Shown here: in pieces, positions 38,146 to 48,274 of the stretch
How the letters are laid out: every line of letters starts with the position of its first letter
Position numbering within the stretch: the first letter of the stretch is position 1
From: Tenacibaculum dicentrarchi
Lineage (GTDB): Bacteria; Bacteroidota; Bacteroidia; Flavobacteriales; Flavobacteriaceae
NCBI RefSeq assembly: GCF_900239345.1
Contig: NZ_OESZ01000003.1
Span: forward strand, 1 to 64,000
Reading direction: 5' to 3'
DNA: 64,000 nucleotides
Notes under the pieces: model-generated
Seen by the model: only the letters and a program-made list of their open reading frames with translations
Databases searched by the model: none
What the model was told of the DNA's origin: nothing
Made by a program: the position numbers and the translations under genes

Positions 38146-41100
38146 ATGAAAACAAAGTTTAATGGAATTTTAACGCTGCTATTAGCGTTGATTGTGCAAT
38201 TTTCTTTCGCACAAGACAAAACTATTTCGGGTATTGTATCAGATGAGTCTGGACCATTACCTGGGGTAACAGTACTTAAAAAAGGTACCACTCAAGGTAC
38301 AGAAACTGATTTTAATGGTAAATATACTATTAAGTCTAAAAATGGAGATATTTTAGTTTTCAATTTTGTTGGTATGAAAACCATTCAAAAAACTGTTGGA
38401 ACTTCTAATCAAATTAATATTGTTATGGAAAATGACAATGTACTTGATGAAGTTGTGGTTACTGCCCTAGGAATTAAAAGAGAAAAGAAAAGTTTAGGGT
38501 ATGCTTCTCAAGAAATTAAAAGTGATGCAATCAATGGTGGAACAACAAAAACAGGTAATATTGCTTCACAATTATCAGGTAAAGTTGCTGGTTTAAATGT
38601 TACCACTACTAATAATTTTGGAGGTTCTTCGAATATGGTTATTAGAGGTGTAAAATCATTAGGCGGAGGTAGCCCGCTTATTGTAATTGATGGTTCACCA
38701 ATTAACAATAGCTCTACATTTACTGGCGGTAATGATTACGGTAATGCGTTGTCTGACATCAACCAAGATGATATTGCTTCTATGAATATATTAAAAGGTG
38801 CTGCTGCTTCTGCTTTATATGGGGAAAGAGGTATTAATGGTGTTATTGTAATTACTACTAAAAACGGTAAAAGTGGTGATGATAATTCTTGGGGTATAAA
38901 ATTTAGCTCAGGTATTACTGTAGGAACTATTGATAAAGCTACATTTCCTGAATATCAAAATACTTACGGAGGTGGTTATGGTCAAGGTTTTGACCATGGA
39001 AATGATTACACTAATTATGATTCAGATGGTTCTGGTGGTCCAAAATATGATGGATCATTAAAGTATCATTGGGATGCTTTTGATACAACATCTCCAAATT
39101 TTGGAAAAAAGAGAGCTTATGTAGCTGCTAAAAATGGGCCTTCATCTTTATTTAAGACTTCTTTTACAAAGACCAATAGTATCTCTATACAAAAAGGAAA
39201 TCAAAGTAAAAATATGACTTTTACTTATGAAAACTTTGATTCTGATTGGATTTTACCAAATTCTGAATTAGAAAAAAATAATTTTTCTTTGAAAGTTAAT
39301 TATGATTTAACACCAAAATTACACACCTCTTTTTATAGCTCTCTTACACTACAAGATACTCAAGGAAGAAATACAACAGGATATAGTGATAACTTAATGT
39401 CTATGTTTAGACAATGGTGGAATGTAGATGTCGATATACTTCAACAAAAAGATTCTTACTTTAGAAACAAGGCAATTGCTTCTTCAGATAATAGATATGG
39501 TAATATTTCTTGGAATAGAAAATCACCTACAAATAGTAAACCTGCATACTGGAACAACCCTTATTTTCAATTATATGAAAACTATGGTTCAGATAGCAGA
39601 TATAGATCATTTAGTTATGGAAGAATGACTTATGATATTAACGACAACTTAGGGGTTACAGGTAAGATTGCCTATGACAAAAGTATGTTAAATATTGAAA
39701 AAAGAATAGCTACTGGATCTATCGCTATGGATTTTGGAGCTTCAGAAAATACTGTTCCTTCAGGATACTCAAGACAAGATATTGCACGATCAGAAACTAA
39801 CTTAGATTTAATGCTTAACTATAACTATAAATTAGTTGAAGAAATAAACGTTAGTGGAGTTTTAGGAGCTAATTTACGAAAAAACGACTACAATAGTATT
39901 TATGCTTCTACTGAAGGAGGTTTAGTTGTTCCTGGTATTTATTCGTTAGCAAACACCGTTAAGTCGCCTTTAGCTGCAACAGAAAATCAATATAACACAG
40001 AAACGAATAGTGCATACCTTACAGCTTCTTTTGATTTTTACAAGAAATTTTACTTAGATGCAACATGGAGACTTGATAAATCTTCAACATTGCCAGCAGT
40101 AAATAACACTTATAACTACCCATCTGTTACAGGAGCATTAATTGTCTCTGAATTTTACAAACCTGAATGGTTAAGCTTTTGGAAAGTAAGAGCAAATTAT
40201 GCTGAAGTTGGTTCTACTGCAGACCCATATGAATTACAAAACTCTTATGCTTCGGCTGGTTTATTAAACGGAGTTGGTTTATATGACACTAATTATACTA
40301 AGAAAAATAGTAATTTAAAACCACAACGTTCAAAAGAATATGAATTTGGTACAGAAATGATGTTCTTAAATAAAAGAATAACACTTGATTTTGCGTACTA
40401 CAATACTAAAACATTTGATCAAATTATTAGTTTACCTGTTTCTACAGCAACAGGGTATTCTAAAAAAGTTGTAAACGCAGGACAAATAAATAATAGTGGT
40501 TTTGAAGCTCAATTAGGTTTAGTTGCTGTAAAAAATGATAATTTTACATGGAGTATTGACTTAAACTGGTCTAAAAATAAGAATAAAGTAATTTCATTAT
40601 CTGGGGACAGTGAAAACTATCAATTAGCAAGTTATAACGGAGGTGTTTCTTTAAATGCTTTTAAAGGAAAGCCTTGGGGTACCTTAATTGGCCCTGGATA
40701 CGTAGAAGATAAAAATGGAAATAAAGTTTTAGAAACTTATCAAAATAAAGAAAAAACTAAAACATATGCTAGATATAAAAGAGTTGGTAATAAAAATTTA
40801 GGAAATGTTACTCCTGATTGGATTGGAGGTATGAGAAACTCTTTTACATACAAAAATTTTGGGTTTAGCTTCTTGATCGATGTAAGGAAAGGCGGTAAAG
40901 TTTTCTCTACTGATATGTATTATGGTTTAGGAACTGGGTTGTATAAAGAAACTGTTGGTAATAACGTAAGACAAACTGGAGTTGTTTTACCAGGTGTCTT
41001 TGAAGATGGTACCAAAAATACATTTATTGCAAGAGACCCTCAAGCTTATGGAGCTGTTGATGGCTGGAAAGTTAACCCTTCAGAAGCTTTTGTTTACGAT

Positions 41101-41346
41101 GGAGGTTTTGTTAAGTTAAGAGAGGCAGCGATAAGTTATTCGTTACCAAAATCAGTTCTAAAAAATTCATTTATAAACGATGCTAAAATTTCTTTAGTAG
41201 GTAGAAATTTATGGATTATTTCTAAAGATTTACCATACGCAGACCCTGAAGCAATGGTAGGTGGAGGAACAAGGTCTTATGGTCACTCTATCGGTAGTAC
41301 ACCAACGACTAGAGATATTGGTCTTAACATAACATTTAAATTCTAA
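38146..41346 (+). CDS. SusC/RagA-family TonB-linked outer-membrane transporter
   Basis: The 1066-residue protein has a signal peptide (1 to about 23, FSFAQ), a carboxypeptidase-like CNA-B domain (about 26-100, GIVSDESGPLPGVTVLKKG), the SusC motif LDEVVVTALGIKREKKSLGY, a plug domain (to about 245, with GVIVITTKNG) and a 22-strand barrel ending in LNITFKF. It imports a large nutrient, a glycan or peptide, through a lid formed by the SusD partner, powered by TonB/ExbBD. The SusD gene follows by 13 bp. No glycoside hydrolase, peptidase or sigma/anti-sigma pair is next to the pair, so the substrate cannot be inferred. Confidence 0.92.
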   Translation: MKTKFNGILTLLLALIVQFSFAQDKTISGIVSDESGPLPGVTVLKKGTTQGTETDFNGKYTIKSKNGDILVFNFVGMKTIQKTVGTSNQINIVMENDNVLDEVVVTALGIKREKKSLGYASQEIKSDAINGGTTKTGNIASQLSGKVAGLNVTTTNNFGGSSNMVIRGVKSLGGGSPLIVIDGSPINNSSTFTGGNDYGNALSDINQDDIASMNILKGAAASALYGERGINGVIVITTKNGKSGDDNSWGIKFSSGITVGTIDKATFPEYQNTYGGGYGQGFDHGNDYTNYDSDGSGGPKYDGSLKYHWDAFDTTSPNFGKKRAYVAAKNGPSSLFKTSFTKTNSISIQKGNQSKNMTFTYENFDSDWILPNSELEKNNFSLKVNYDLTPKLHTSFYSSLTLQDTQGRNTTGYSDNLMSMFRQWWNVDVDILQQKDSYFRNKAIASSDNRYGNISWNRKSPTNSKPAYWNNPYFQLYENYGSDSRYRSFSYGRMTYDINDNLGVTGKIAYDKSMLNIEKRIATGSIAMDFGASENTVPSGYSRQDIARSETNLDLMLNYNYKLVEEINVSGVLGANLRKNDYNSIYASTEGGLVVPGIYSLANTVKSPLAATENQYNTETNSAYLTASFDFYKKFYLDATWRLDKSSTLPAVNNTYNYPSVTGALIVSEFYKPEWLSFWKVRANYAEVGSTADPYELQNSYASAGLLNGVGLYDTNYTKKNSNLKPQRSKEYEFGTEMMFLNKRITLDFAYYNTKTFDQIISLPVSTATGYSKKVVNAGQINNSGFEAQLGLVAVKNDNFTWSIDLNWSKNKNKVISLSGDSENYQLASYNGGVSLNAFKGKPWGTLIGPGYVEDKNGNKVLETYQNKEKTKTYARYKRVGNKNLGNVTPDWIGGMRNSFTYKNFGFSFLIDVRKGGKVFSTDMYYGLGTGLYKETVGNNVRQTGVVLPGVFEDGTKNTFIARDPQAYGAVDGWKVNPSEAFVYDGGFVKLREAAISYSLPKSVLKNSFINDAKISLVGRNLWIISKDLPYADPEAMVGGGTRSYGHSIGSTPTTRDIGLNITFKF

Positions 41347-41359
41347 AAAAGACATAAAA

Positions 41360-42820
41360 ATGAAAAATTTAAAAAATATATTAACTATAGGAACAATCTC
41401 GTTATTAACGCTTGCTTCCTGTACTAAAGATATCGAATCTTTAAATATAGACCCTAAACATCCTACTTCATTACCCTCAAGTAATTTATTAGCTACTTCG
41501 CTATCAGAAACAGCAACACAAATATACACGCCAAGTGTTAATTACAATAATTATAGATTTTTTGTACAGCACATAACAGAAGCACAGTACACTGATGAGA
41601 GTAATTATGATTTATTAACAAGAAATCAACCCCGTAGAAACTACGATGGGTTTATGACAAGAGGTATAAATAATATTAAATTAGCTAAAGAATCCTTAGC
41701 TAAGGAAACCAATAGCAATTCAATTCAAAAGAACAAATTAGCTACTTTAGAAATACAAGAAATTTTTGTTTGGGAAACTTTAATTGACACCTATGGTGAT
41801 TTACCTTATACAGAAGCTTTAAATGATGTTATTTTATCTCCAAAATATGATGATGCGTTTACAATTTACAAAGATTTAATCAGTAGAATTGACAAAGCGG
41901 TAAACATGATAAATGTTTCTGAAGTAGGATATGATAAATCTGATTTTATTTATAATGGTAACATGAATAAATGGAAGAAATTTGCAAATTCTATTAAATT
42001 AAGACTAGGAATTAATTTAGCCGATTTCGATTCAGAATTATCTAAAAAGATAGTTGAATCAGCTTTTACTTCAGGAGTTATTTCAAATGATTCAGAGTCT
42101 TATACGATGATTTTTGATGGAGGAACTTTTTCAAACCCTGTTTTTGAAGCTTTTGTAAATTCCGGAAGAGATGACTTTATGCCCTCTAAAGGAATTATTG
42201 ATTTTATGAATGAAAAAAATGATCCAAGAAGAGCTATTTGGTTTTCAACAGTAAATGTAACAGACGACACTGTAACTCCTTCTGTTAAAAAGGATATTTA
42301 TAAAGGTGGTGTTATTGGAGATAAAAACACTTTTTCAGATCACTCTCATTATACAAGTGTTTTAACAAATGCAAGTGCACCTGCTAAACTTTTAAGTTTT
42401 ACCGAAGTTCAGTTAATTTTAACAGAAGCAGCTGCAAGGGGTTATAATGTTGGAGGAACAGCAGAAGAGTTATACAAGAAAGCAATTAAAGCTTCTATGG
42501 ATGAGTACGATGTTTCTGATACAGACGCAACAATTTATTTAAATGCAAATCCTTACGATGCTTCTAAATGGAAAGAAATTATCGCAGAACAAGCTTGGGT
42601 TAGTTTATTCGATAGAGCTTTTGCTACATGGAATTTTACAAGAAGGTTAGATTTAAATAAATTTATTACACCAACCAAGAACGAACTAAAAACAATTGTT
42701 CCTTTTAGAATGCCTTATTCCGATAAAGAATACCAACTAAACAAAACAAATGTTAAAGCAGCAGCTACTGCGATTGGAGGAGATAAAGCCGAAACAAAAC
42801 TTTTTTGGGATAAATATTAA
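41360..42820 (+). CDS. SusD/RagB-family substrate-binding lipoprotein
   Basis: The 486-residue protein has a lipoprotein signal (TLASC, Cys near 21) and helical TPR-like SusD folds. SLNIDPKHPTSLPSSNLLAT and LIDTYGDLPYTEAL are typical of the SusD-like_2 branch. It caps the SusC barrel on the cell surface and captures the substrate. The C-terminal part has EIIAEQAWVSLFDRAFATW. It is the last gene of the two-gene unit; a strong terminator follows. Confidence 0.9.
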   Translation: MKNLKNILTIGTISLLTLASCTKDIESLNIDPKHPTSLPSSNLLATSLSETATQIYTPSVNYNNYRFFVQHITEAQYTDESNYDLLTRNQPRRNYDGFMTRGINNIKLAKESLAKETNSNSIQKNKLATLEIQEIFVWETLIDTYGDLPYTEALNDVILSPKYDDAFTIYKDLISRIDKAVNMINVSEVGYDKSDFIYNGNMNKWKKFANSIKLRLGINLADFDSELSKKIVESAFTSGVISNDSESYTMIFDGGTFSNPVFEAFVNSGRDDFMPSKGIIDFMNEKNDPRRAIWFSTVNVTDDTVTPSVKKDIYKGGVIGDKNTFSDHSHYTSVLTNASAPAKLLSFTEVQLILTEAAARGYNVGGTAEELYKKAIKASMDEYDVSDTDATIYLNANPYDASKWKEIIAEQAWVSLFDRAFATWNFTRRLDLNKFITPTKNELKTIVPFRMPYSDKEYQLNKTNVKAAATAIGGDKAETKLFWDKY

Positions 42821-42827
42821 TTTTATT

Positions 42828-42857
42828 AAACGCTCTAATTTATTAGAGCGTTTTTTT
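42828..42857 (+). terminator. Terminator after SusD gene
   Basis: AAACGCTCTAAT and ATTAGAGCGTTT form a 12-bp stem with a 2-nt centre, then a run of T. It starts 7 bp after the stop codon. Confidence 0.88.
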
Positions 42858-42873
42858 GTTAAAAAAAATCAAC

Positions 42874-42881
42874 TACCTTTG
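42874..42881 (+). promoter_or_regulatory. rlmB promoter, -7 element
   Basis: TACCTTTG is an exact -7 match ending only 4 bp before the ATG at 42886. Transcription would begin at or next to the start codon, giving a leaderless or nearly leaderless mRNA. This also rules out the in-frame upstream start near 42856, which falls in the preceding terminator. Confidence 0.65.
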
Positions 42882-42885
42882 CGGT

Positions 42886-43623
42886 ATGGAAGAAAACACT
42901 ACTATATTTGGTATTAGAGCAATTATTGAAGCAATTGAAAGCGAAGCTTCAATTAACAAAGTATATTTACAAAAAGGACTTCGTGGAGAATTATTTTTTG
43001 AGTTAGACAAATTATTAAGAAAAAACAAAATTTCAATAAGTGTTGTACCAACTGAAAAATTAGATAGACTATCTAAACACAGTAATCATCAAGGAGCTGT
43101 TGCTAGAATTTCTCCTGTAGCTTTTCATGATTTAGAAACACTAATAGAAACTACTTTAGCATCTGATAAAACACCTTTATTCTTATTATTAGACCAAGTA
43201 TCTGATGTTAGAAACTTTGGTGCTATTATTAGAACTGCAGAATGTACTGGTGTTAACGGAATTATTATCCAAAAAAGTGGTAGTGCTCCTGTAAATGCCG
43301 AAACTATTAAAACTTCTGCTGGTGCCGCTTTTAAAATTCCTATTTGTAAAGTTGACCATATTAAAGATGCCATGTTTCAATTACAAGCAGAAAATATAAA
43401 ATTAGTAGCCGCTACCGAAAAAACAGAAGACTCTGTTTTTGATGTTGATTTTAATCAACCAGTTGCTATTGTAATGGGGTCTGAACACAAAGGTGTTAGT
43501 AACTCTGTTTTAAAAATGGTAGACTATAAGGCTAAATTACCTTTACTTGGTGATATTGAATCTTTAAATGTTTCTGTTGCTTGTGGAGTTTTTCTTTATG
43601 AAACTATTAGACAAAGACAATAA
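42886..43623 (+). CDS. rlmB: 23S rRNA (guanosine-2'-O-)-methyltransferase RlmB, TrmH/SPOUT family
   Basis: From ATG 42886 the protein has 245 residues. An N-terminal RNA-binding substrate domain (about 1-75, ending in HSNHQGAVARISP) is followed by a SPOUT knot methyltransferase domain with DQVSDVRNFGAIIRTAE, AIVMGSEHKGVSNSVLKM and ESLNVSVACGVFLYE. It uses SAM to methylate the 2'-OH of a conserved G (2251 in E. coli) in the P-loop of 23S rRNA. Other TrmH-family targets (tRNA G18) are possible, but length and N-domain fit RlmB. Confidence 0.9.
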   Translation: MEENTTIFGIRAIIEAIESEASINKVYLQKGLRGELFFELDKLLRKNKISISVVPTEKLDRLSKHSNHQGAVARISPVAFHDLETLIETTLASDKTPLFLLLDQVSDVRNFGAIIRTAECTGVNGIIIQKSGSAPVNAETIKTSAGAAFKIPICKVDHIKDAMFQLQAENIKLVAATEKTEDSVFDVDFNQPVAIVMGSEHKGVSNSVLKMVDYKAKLPLLGDIESLNVSVACGVFLYETIRQRQ

Positions 43624-43645
43624 ATATTACAAAATTATAAAAATT

Positions 43646-43673
43646 AAAATCCTGCAAAAAGCAGGATTTTTTT
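43646..43673 (+). terminator. Terminator after rlmB
   Basis: AAAATCCTGC and GCAGGATTTT make a 10-bp stem with an AAAAA loop, followed by TTT. It begins 23 bp after the stop codon. Confidence 0.82.
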
Positions 43674-43734
43674 ATGTCTTATTTTATGTAATAAATAAAA
43701 AAACTTGTTGAATTTCTATTTATAAGCAACAAAG

Positions 43735-43820
43735 CCTAGCCCCGATTGAAGCATTTGTTTGAGCTCTTTTTTGTTTTTTTCAAACAAAAAAAGCGAGTGC
43801 GGAAAGCGGGAAATTGCTTC
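43735..43820 (+). repeat. Dispersed structured repeat, copy 3
   Basis: This is the third close copy, again + oriented, between the rlmB terminator and the rhomboid gene stop. Terminal pairing is TTGAAGCA with TGCTTCAA (8 bp). CCCG/CGGG and the central CTTTTTTGTTT/AAACAAAAAAAG hairpin are kept. Confidence 0.75.
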
Positions 43821-43828
43821 AAAAAAAA

Positions 43829-44587
43829 TTACTTTGAAATAATATAATTGATTTTTAAAACTTTTGGTGCATCAATTTTATCTGCTTTATTTTCAGATTC
43901 CATTTCTTTATTTTCTTGATGACTTCCCTCCTGTTCTTCTTCGATAATTGGCGGTACATAATTACCTTGTTCATCAAACATTTCATCAAAAGCTGTTTTA
44001 GAAAAAATATGTTTTTCTTTTACAATTCCGCTTTTTCTATATAAAATTGATAATAAAAATCCTGTTATAAATCCTGATAAATGTCCTTCCCACGACATTC
44101 CATCTTTTATAGGTAATACGTACCAAATCATACTTCCGTATAAAAAAATTGTAATTAACGAAACTGCTACTAATCTATAATGTTTTTTTATTATTCCACT
44201 AAAAAAAACAAAACTAAAAAGTAAATAAACAATTCCACTTGCACCAATATGATAAGATTCTCGAGCAATAATCCACGTTAAAAAACCTGTGAATAATCCG
44301 CCGAAAATTAAAACCTTTAAAGCAACTTTATCATAAAAATAAAAAAGACAACTTCCAAGCACAAATAAAGGAACGGAATTATTAAAGAGATGACTTGTAT
44401 CACTATGGATAAAAGGCGAGGTTAAAACACCTTTTAAACCACTTATTTCTCTTGGTAAAACTCCAAATTTATTAAAATTGAATCCAAATTTGATTTCTAC
44501 CCAATATATAAACCATATTGAAATGACAAAAATAAATGGAATTACAAAAACGTTGTTCGAATATTTTAATTGAGTATCTGTTTTCAT
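43829..44587 (-). CDS. Rhomboid-family intramembrane serine protease
   Basis: I place the start at ATG 44587 (MKTDTQLKYS), giving 252 residues; the frame is open 18 codons further but that part overlaps the promoter space of rarA. Six hydrophobic helices are visible. The catalytic pair is Ser117 in HIGASGIVYLL and His169 in WEGHLSGFITG. HSDTSHLFNNSVPLFVLG forms the family L1 region. A soluble acidic tail (about 200-252) follows. It cleaves membrane proteins within the bilayer; the substrate is unknown. It is divergent from rarA, 76 bp apart. Confidence 0.9.
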   Translation of the reverse strand: MKTDTQLKYSNNVFVIPFIFVISIWFIYWVEIKFGFNFNKFGVLPREISGLKGVLTSPFIHSDTSHLFNNSVPLFVLGSCLFYFYDKVALKVLIFGGLFTGFLTWIIARESYHIGASGIVYLLFSFVFFSGIIKKHYRLVAVSLITIFLYGSMIWYVLPIKDGMSWEGHLSGFITGFLLSILYRKSGIVKEKHIFSKTAFDEMFDEQGNYVPPIIEEEQEGSHQENKEMESENKADKIDAPKVLKINYIISK

Positions 44588-44663
44588 ATTTATAAAAATA
44601 ACAAAAATAAATCCAAATAAAAATTTCGGAAGATCTGTCATAAATCTTTGGTATTTTTACAAA

Positions 44664-45935
44664 ATGAATGAACCTTTGGCAGAAAGAATACGTCCACAAA
44701 ATTTATCAGATTATATTAGTCAGCAACATTTAGTTGGCGAAAATGGTATTTTAACCAATCATATTAAACAAGGAATTATTCCTTCGTTAATTCTTTGGGG
44801 ACCTCCAGGAATTGGAAAAACAACCTTAGCAAATATTATTGCTAATGAATCTGGTCGTCCTTTTTATACGTTAAGTGCTATTAGTTCTGGCGTAAAAGAA
44901 GTACGAGAAGTTATTGAAAAAGCAAAAAAAAGTGGCGGTTTATTTACTCAAAAAAATCCTATTTTATTTATTGATGAAATTCATCGCTTTAGCAAATCGC
45001 AACAAGATTCTTTACTTGGAGCTGTTGAAAAAGGTTGGGTAACTTTAATTGGTGCAACTACCGAAAACCCAAGTTTTGAAGTAATACCCGCCCTACTCTC
45101 TCGCTGTCAGGTGTATATTTTAAATTCTTTTGATAAAAATGATTTAATAGCACTTTTACATAGAGCGATGAAAAAAGATACTTTTATTGCTGATAAAAAA
45201 ATCACCTTAAAAGAAACCGATGCTTTATTACAAGTTTCTGGTGGCGATGCTCGTAAACTTTTAAATATTTTTGAATTATTAGTTGCCCCTAACAATGAAA
45301 TTGAAATTACGAATGAACTTGTTTTATCAAAAATTCAAAAAAATACAGTTCGATATGATAAAACAGGGGAACAACATTACGATATTGCTTCAGCTTTTAT
45401 AAAATCGATACGAGGAAGCGACCCTAATGCAGCAGTTTATTGGTTAGCTAGAATGATTGAAGGTGGTGAAGATGTTAAATTTATTGCCCGAAGAATGCTA
45501 ATTGCAGCTTCTGAAGATATTGGAAATGCCAACCCAACAGCTTTTATTATGGCGAATAATACGTTTCAATCAGTTGCTGTAATTGGCTATCCTGAATCGA
45601 GAATTATTTTAAGTCAGTGTGCTATTTATTTAGCAAACTCTCCAAAAAGCAATGCTTCTTATATGGCAATTGGAGAAGCTCAAAATTTGGTACGAACAAC
45701 TGGTGATTTACCCATTCCGCTACATTTAAGAAATGCTCCAACCAAATTAATGAAAGATTTAAATTATGGAAAAGACTATGCTTATTCACATAATTATTCA
45801 GGAAACTTTGTAAATCAAGAATTTTTACCCGATGAAATTAAAAACACCAAATTATATGAACCTGGTAATAATGTAAGGGAAAATAAATTTAGAGAATTAT
45901 TAAAACAACGTTGGAAGGATAAATATAAATACTAA
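44664..45935 (+). CDS. rarA: Replication-associated recombination protein RarA (AAA+ ATPase)
   Basis: The 423-residue protein has Walker [10 protein letters not shown] (46-54), Walker [10 protein letters not shown], sensor 1 [12 protein letters not shown] and the C-terminal tetramer domain ([37 protein letters not shown]). RarA/MgsA/WRNIP1 proteins act at stalled replication forks. A -7-like TATTTTTA (44652-44659) lies 4 bp before the ATG, again suggesting a very short leader. A terminator follows the gene. Confidence 0.94.
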   Translation: MNEPLAERIRPQNLSDYISQQHLVGENGILTNHIKQGIIPSLILWGPPGIGKTTLANIIANESGRPFYTLSAISSGVKEVREVIEKAKKSGGLFTQKNPILFIDEIHRFSKSQQDSLLGAVEKGWVTLIGATTENPSFEVIPALLSRCQVYILNSFDKNDLIALLHRAMKKDTFIADKKITLKETDALLQVSGGDARKLLNIFELLVAPNNEIEITNELVLSKIQKNTVRYDKTGEQHYDIASAFIKSIRGSDPNAAVYWLARMIEGGEDVKFIARRMLIAASEDIGNANPTAFIMANNTFQSVAVIGYPESRIILSQCAIYLANSPKSNASYMAIGEAQNLVRTTGDLPIPLHLRNAPTKLMKDLNYGKDYAYSHNYSGNFVNQEFLPDEIKNTKLYEPGNNVRENKFRELLKQRWKDKYKY

Positions 45936-45968
45936 AAAAGAGTGCATTATAAAAATGCACTCTTTTTT
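45935..45968 (+). terminator. Terminator between rarA and convergent exported-protein gene
   Basis: AAAAAGAGTGCAT and ATGCACTCTTTTT form a 13-bp stem with a 7-nt loop. Runs on both sides allow use in both directions. Confidence 0.85.
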
Positions 45969-45991
45969 CTTGATAAAATAGTAAGTAATAT

Positions 45992-46693
45992 TTAAAACTT
46001 TACTTGGTATTTTTCTATTGTTTTAATTCCATTTTTATAATATTCGGCAATCCAAATATTATTATTTTTATAGATGATTCCGTTTTTATCTTCAATAACA
46101 AAAACATCTTTAACATTCGTTTTTAATAATTTAAAAATAACTTTTGGATTTGTATCTACTAATTGAAAACCATTTTTTGTAGGTTGAGCATACAAATTAA
46201 TAACAGAATTATCTATTGTTTTTTCAACTACTAATTTACTTTGATTATCGTTTTTTTGAATAATAATTGGTGTATAATTATACTTTAAAGCTTTTATCGA
46301 TTTAAAAGAATTTCGAATTGCTTCATGATATGCTTTTTTATAATCTTTTATTCTACTTTTACCTTCTTTTGATAAAAAAACATCTTTATTACCACAATCT
46401 TTAAGAGTAATACTATTTTTTGTTGTAAATAAACTAGATGCATCAGTAAGCACTGCTGTTAATGCTAAACACCTATTTTCGGCTAAGTCGTTAGGTAGAA
46501 CCTCATCGGCTAAAAAGACCGTAAAACCGTGTTTTTTAAATAAAAATTTAGTTAATGAACTTGTTTGATATTGATCGACAGTTTTAAGAAAATCAAATTT
46601 ATTAGGTACAATAATATATTTGTAATTATTTACCTGTTTTTGAGCCTGTATTGATGTGCTTATCATCAATAATAGTGTGATTATTTTATTCAT
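45992..46693 (-). CDS. Conserved exported protein of unknown function
   Basis: The 233-residue product has a signal peptide (about 1-17, STSIQAQ). The body carries KYIIVPNKFDFLKTVDQYQT and SLTKFLFKKHGFTVFLADE, a pattern I associate with conserved flavobacterial exported proteins without a named family. There is no lipobox, no catalytic motif and no T9SS tail. The protein is probably periplasmic. It lies 36 bp downstream of the deacetylase-like gene on the same strand, so the two may share a transcript. Confidence 0.6.
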   Translation of the reverse strand: MNKIITLLLMISTSIQAQKQVNNYKYIIVPNKFDFLKTVDQYQTSSLTKFLFKKHGFTVFLADEVLPNDLAENRCLALTAVLTDASSLFTTKNSITLKDCGNKDVFLSKEGKSRIKDYKKAYHEAIRNSFKSIKALKYNYTPIIIQKNDNQSKLVVEKTIDNSVINLYAQPTKNGFQLVDTNPKVIFKLLKTNVKDVFVIEDKNGIIYKNNNIWIAEYYKNGIKTIEKYQVKF

Positions 46694-46729
46694 ATTTAAT
46701 ACTTAATTATTTTAATTGATTGATTATTT

Positions 46730-48034
46730 TTAATTTTTGACCATTTTTAACATAGAAGCATAAACACGCTTCCACCCCTTCCATTGCTCATAATTACTTA
46801 AACTTTCGTTATGAAAAGTAGTCATAAAAACACCGTTTACTGCGGTTACTTCATTTTTTAAATCTCTTATTTTACCTAATGATTGCTTAGGTGTTAACTT
46901 CATATAATCTTTTAAAGTTACATCAATTAAAGCAAAAGAAAATACCTTTAAGGGTGTTTGAATTTCAAAGGCTAAATCATAAAAATAAAATGGCGTACAA
47001 GTACTTGCTCTAAAACCTACGTGACTTACATAGCCCATCGAATAATCTTCTGTTACTTCTAAATCAATTAAATTTTGATAAGTTTTAGGCAATGACAAAC
47101 GTAAATAATGCTGACGAGAACGCTTTATTGGCATATTTATAATATTTTCTAAGCGTTCTTTTTCTTTTTTTAACAAGGCATTATTTGTCATGGTATGATA
47201 TGATGGATGTAAGCCTACCCTTGCATAATCTACGATATCTTTTATCAATAATTTAAAAGAGCTTTTTGATGCAGATATATTGGTATCAAAGGTTGTATAA
47301 TCACCTATTAAAAAGAAAAAAATAGTTCTAATTTCATGTGTTTTTTTTAATTCTAACAATGTTTTAAATGTATTAAAAGGATCCTTTTTAAAATTAAATA
47401 AGACAGCCATTCTATCCCAAATATTAATAATTTTAAAGTGCCAAGCATCTTTTAAAAAACCACCAAGTGTTCTAATAAAACCTTTGTGTTTGTAAATAAA
47501 GGAATTATCAACATCAATAGTAGAAATATACTGGTATTTCCTTGTTGGATACTTATAATCAGGGTATTTTATCTTTAAAGCATTTAAGAATTTATATGCC
47601 CAAATATCAACAAGTGGCTTTTCTAAAAAACCGTATTTAAAAGCGATACTTTGAGTGGCTGAAAAACGAGCATGACTATCTTTTATATGCGGTAAATATT
47701 CTTCATATCTAGAAATTAAATAAAAAGTAGCAGCAAAAATATCAAAAGGAATTTCAGATTGTTCATCGGTCGAAAAAAAACAAGGAACTGCATCCCATTT
47801 TTTAATATTTATGTCTAAATCTTGTATTCCTTGCTGTATTAATAACTCAGTACTTTTTATAAAAAACTCTTTTCCTAAAGCTACTTTTGTATAGGTAATT
47901 TTAGGATTGTTATACGCCACAAATTCTTCTACCTTATTTGTGAACTGAATTGGTATGTGTAAAATATGTGTAAAAACATGCTTAAAAACATATCGAATTC
48001 GAGGAGTTATTTTAGGAGTATATATAAGTATCAT
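46730..48034 (-). CDS. Polysaccharide deacetylase-family protein
   Basis: The 434-residue protein resembles the NodB-like deacetylase family of Bacteroidetes cell-envelope clusters. STIDVDNSFIYKHKG carries the motif-1 Asp pair, GLHPSYHTM the His motif, and VGFRASTCTPFYFYDL and FALIDVTLKDY the later strands. An N-terminal domain (about 1-150) precedes the catalytic barrel and there is no signal peptide. Zn-dependent removal of acetyl groups from a surface glycan is expected, though the substrate is unknown. It is divergent from trkA. Confidence 0.78.
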   Translation of the reverse strand: MILIYTPKITPRIRYVFKHVFTHILHIPIQFTNKVEEFVAYNNPKITYTKVALGKEFFIKSTELLIQQGIQDLDINIKKWDAVPCFFSTDEQSEIPFDIFAATFYLISRYEEYLPHIKDSHARFSATQSIAFKYGFLEKPLVDIWAYKFLNALKIKYPDYKYPTRKYQYISTIDVDNSFIYKHKGFIRTLGGFLKDAWHFKIINIWDRMAVLFNFKKDPFNTFKTLLELKKTHEIRTIFFFLIGDYTTFDTNISASKSSFKLLIKDIVDYARVGLHPSYHTMTNNALLKKEKERLENIINMPIKRSRQHYLRLSLPKTYQNLIDLEVTEDYSMGYVSHVGFRASTCTPFYFYDLAFEIQTPLKVFSFALIDVTLKDYMKLTPKQSLGKIRDLKNEVTAVNGVFMTTFHNESLSNYEQWKGWKRVYASMLKMVKN

Positions 48035-48217
48035 AACTATTTTGAAGGGCTTAAAAACACAAATAACGATACAAATAACTATATTATTTCTTTATCTGCA
48101 AAGCTAAAACATATTTTTTCGGGAATTATTAAAGTTCTTGTTCTTTTATATCAAAATTGACATTTATTTTTTCGATAAATTGAATAGCTTAATTCGTTAT
48201 AAATATAATTCATTTTT

Positions 48218-48248
48218 TTGCACAAGCCAAACAAGCACAGTATCTTTG
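48218..48248 (+). promoter_or_regulatory. trkA promoter
   Basis: TTG (48218-48220), a 20-bp spacer, then TATCTTTG (48241-48248), both consensus. The TTG therefore is the -33 box and not a start codon, although it is in frame with trkA. The ATG is at 48275. Confidence 0.75.
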
Positions 48249-48274
48249 CTATCTACCTTTTATTATTCAAACTC

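Noticed and set aside
42856..42885. Upstream start for RlmB
   Set aside because: It would lie in the T-run of the SusD terminator and before the -7 box.
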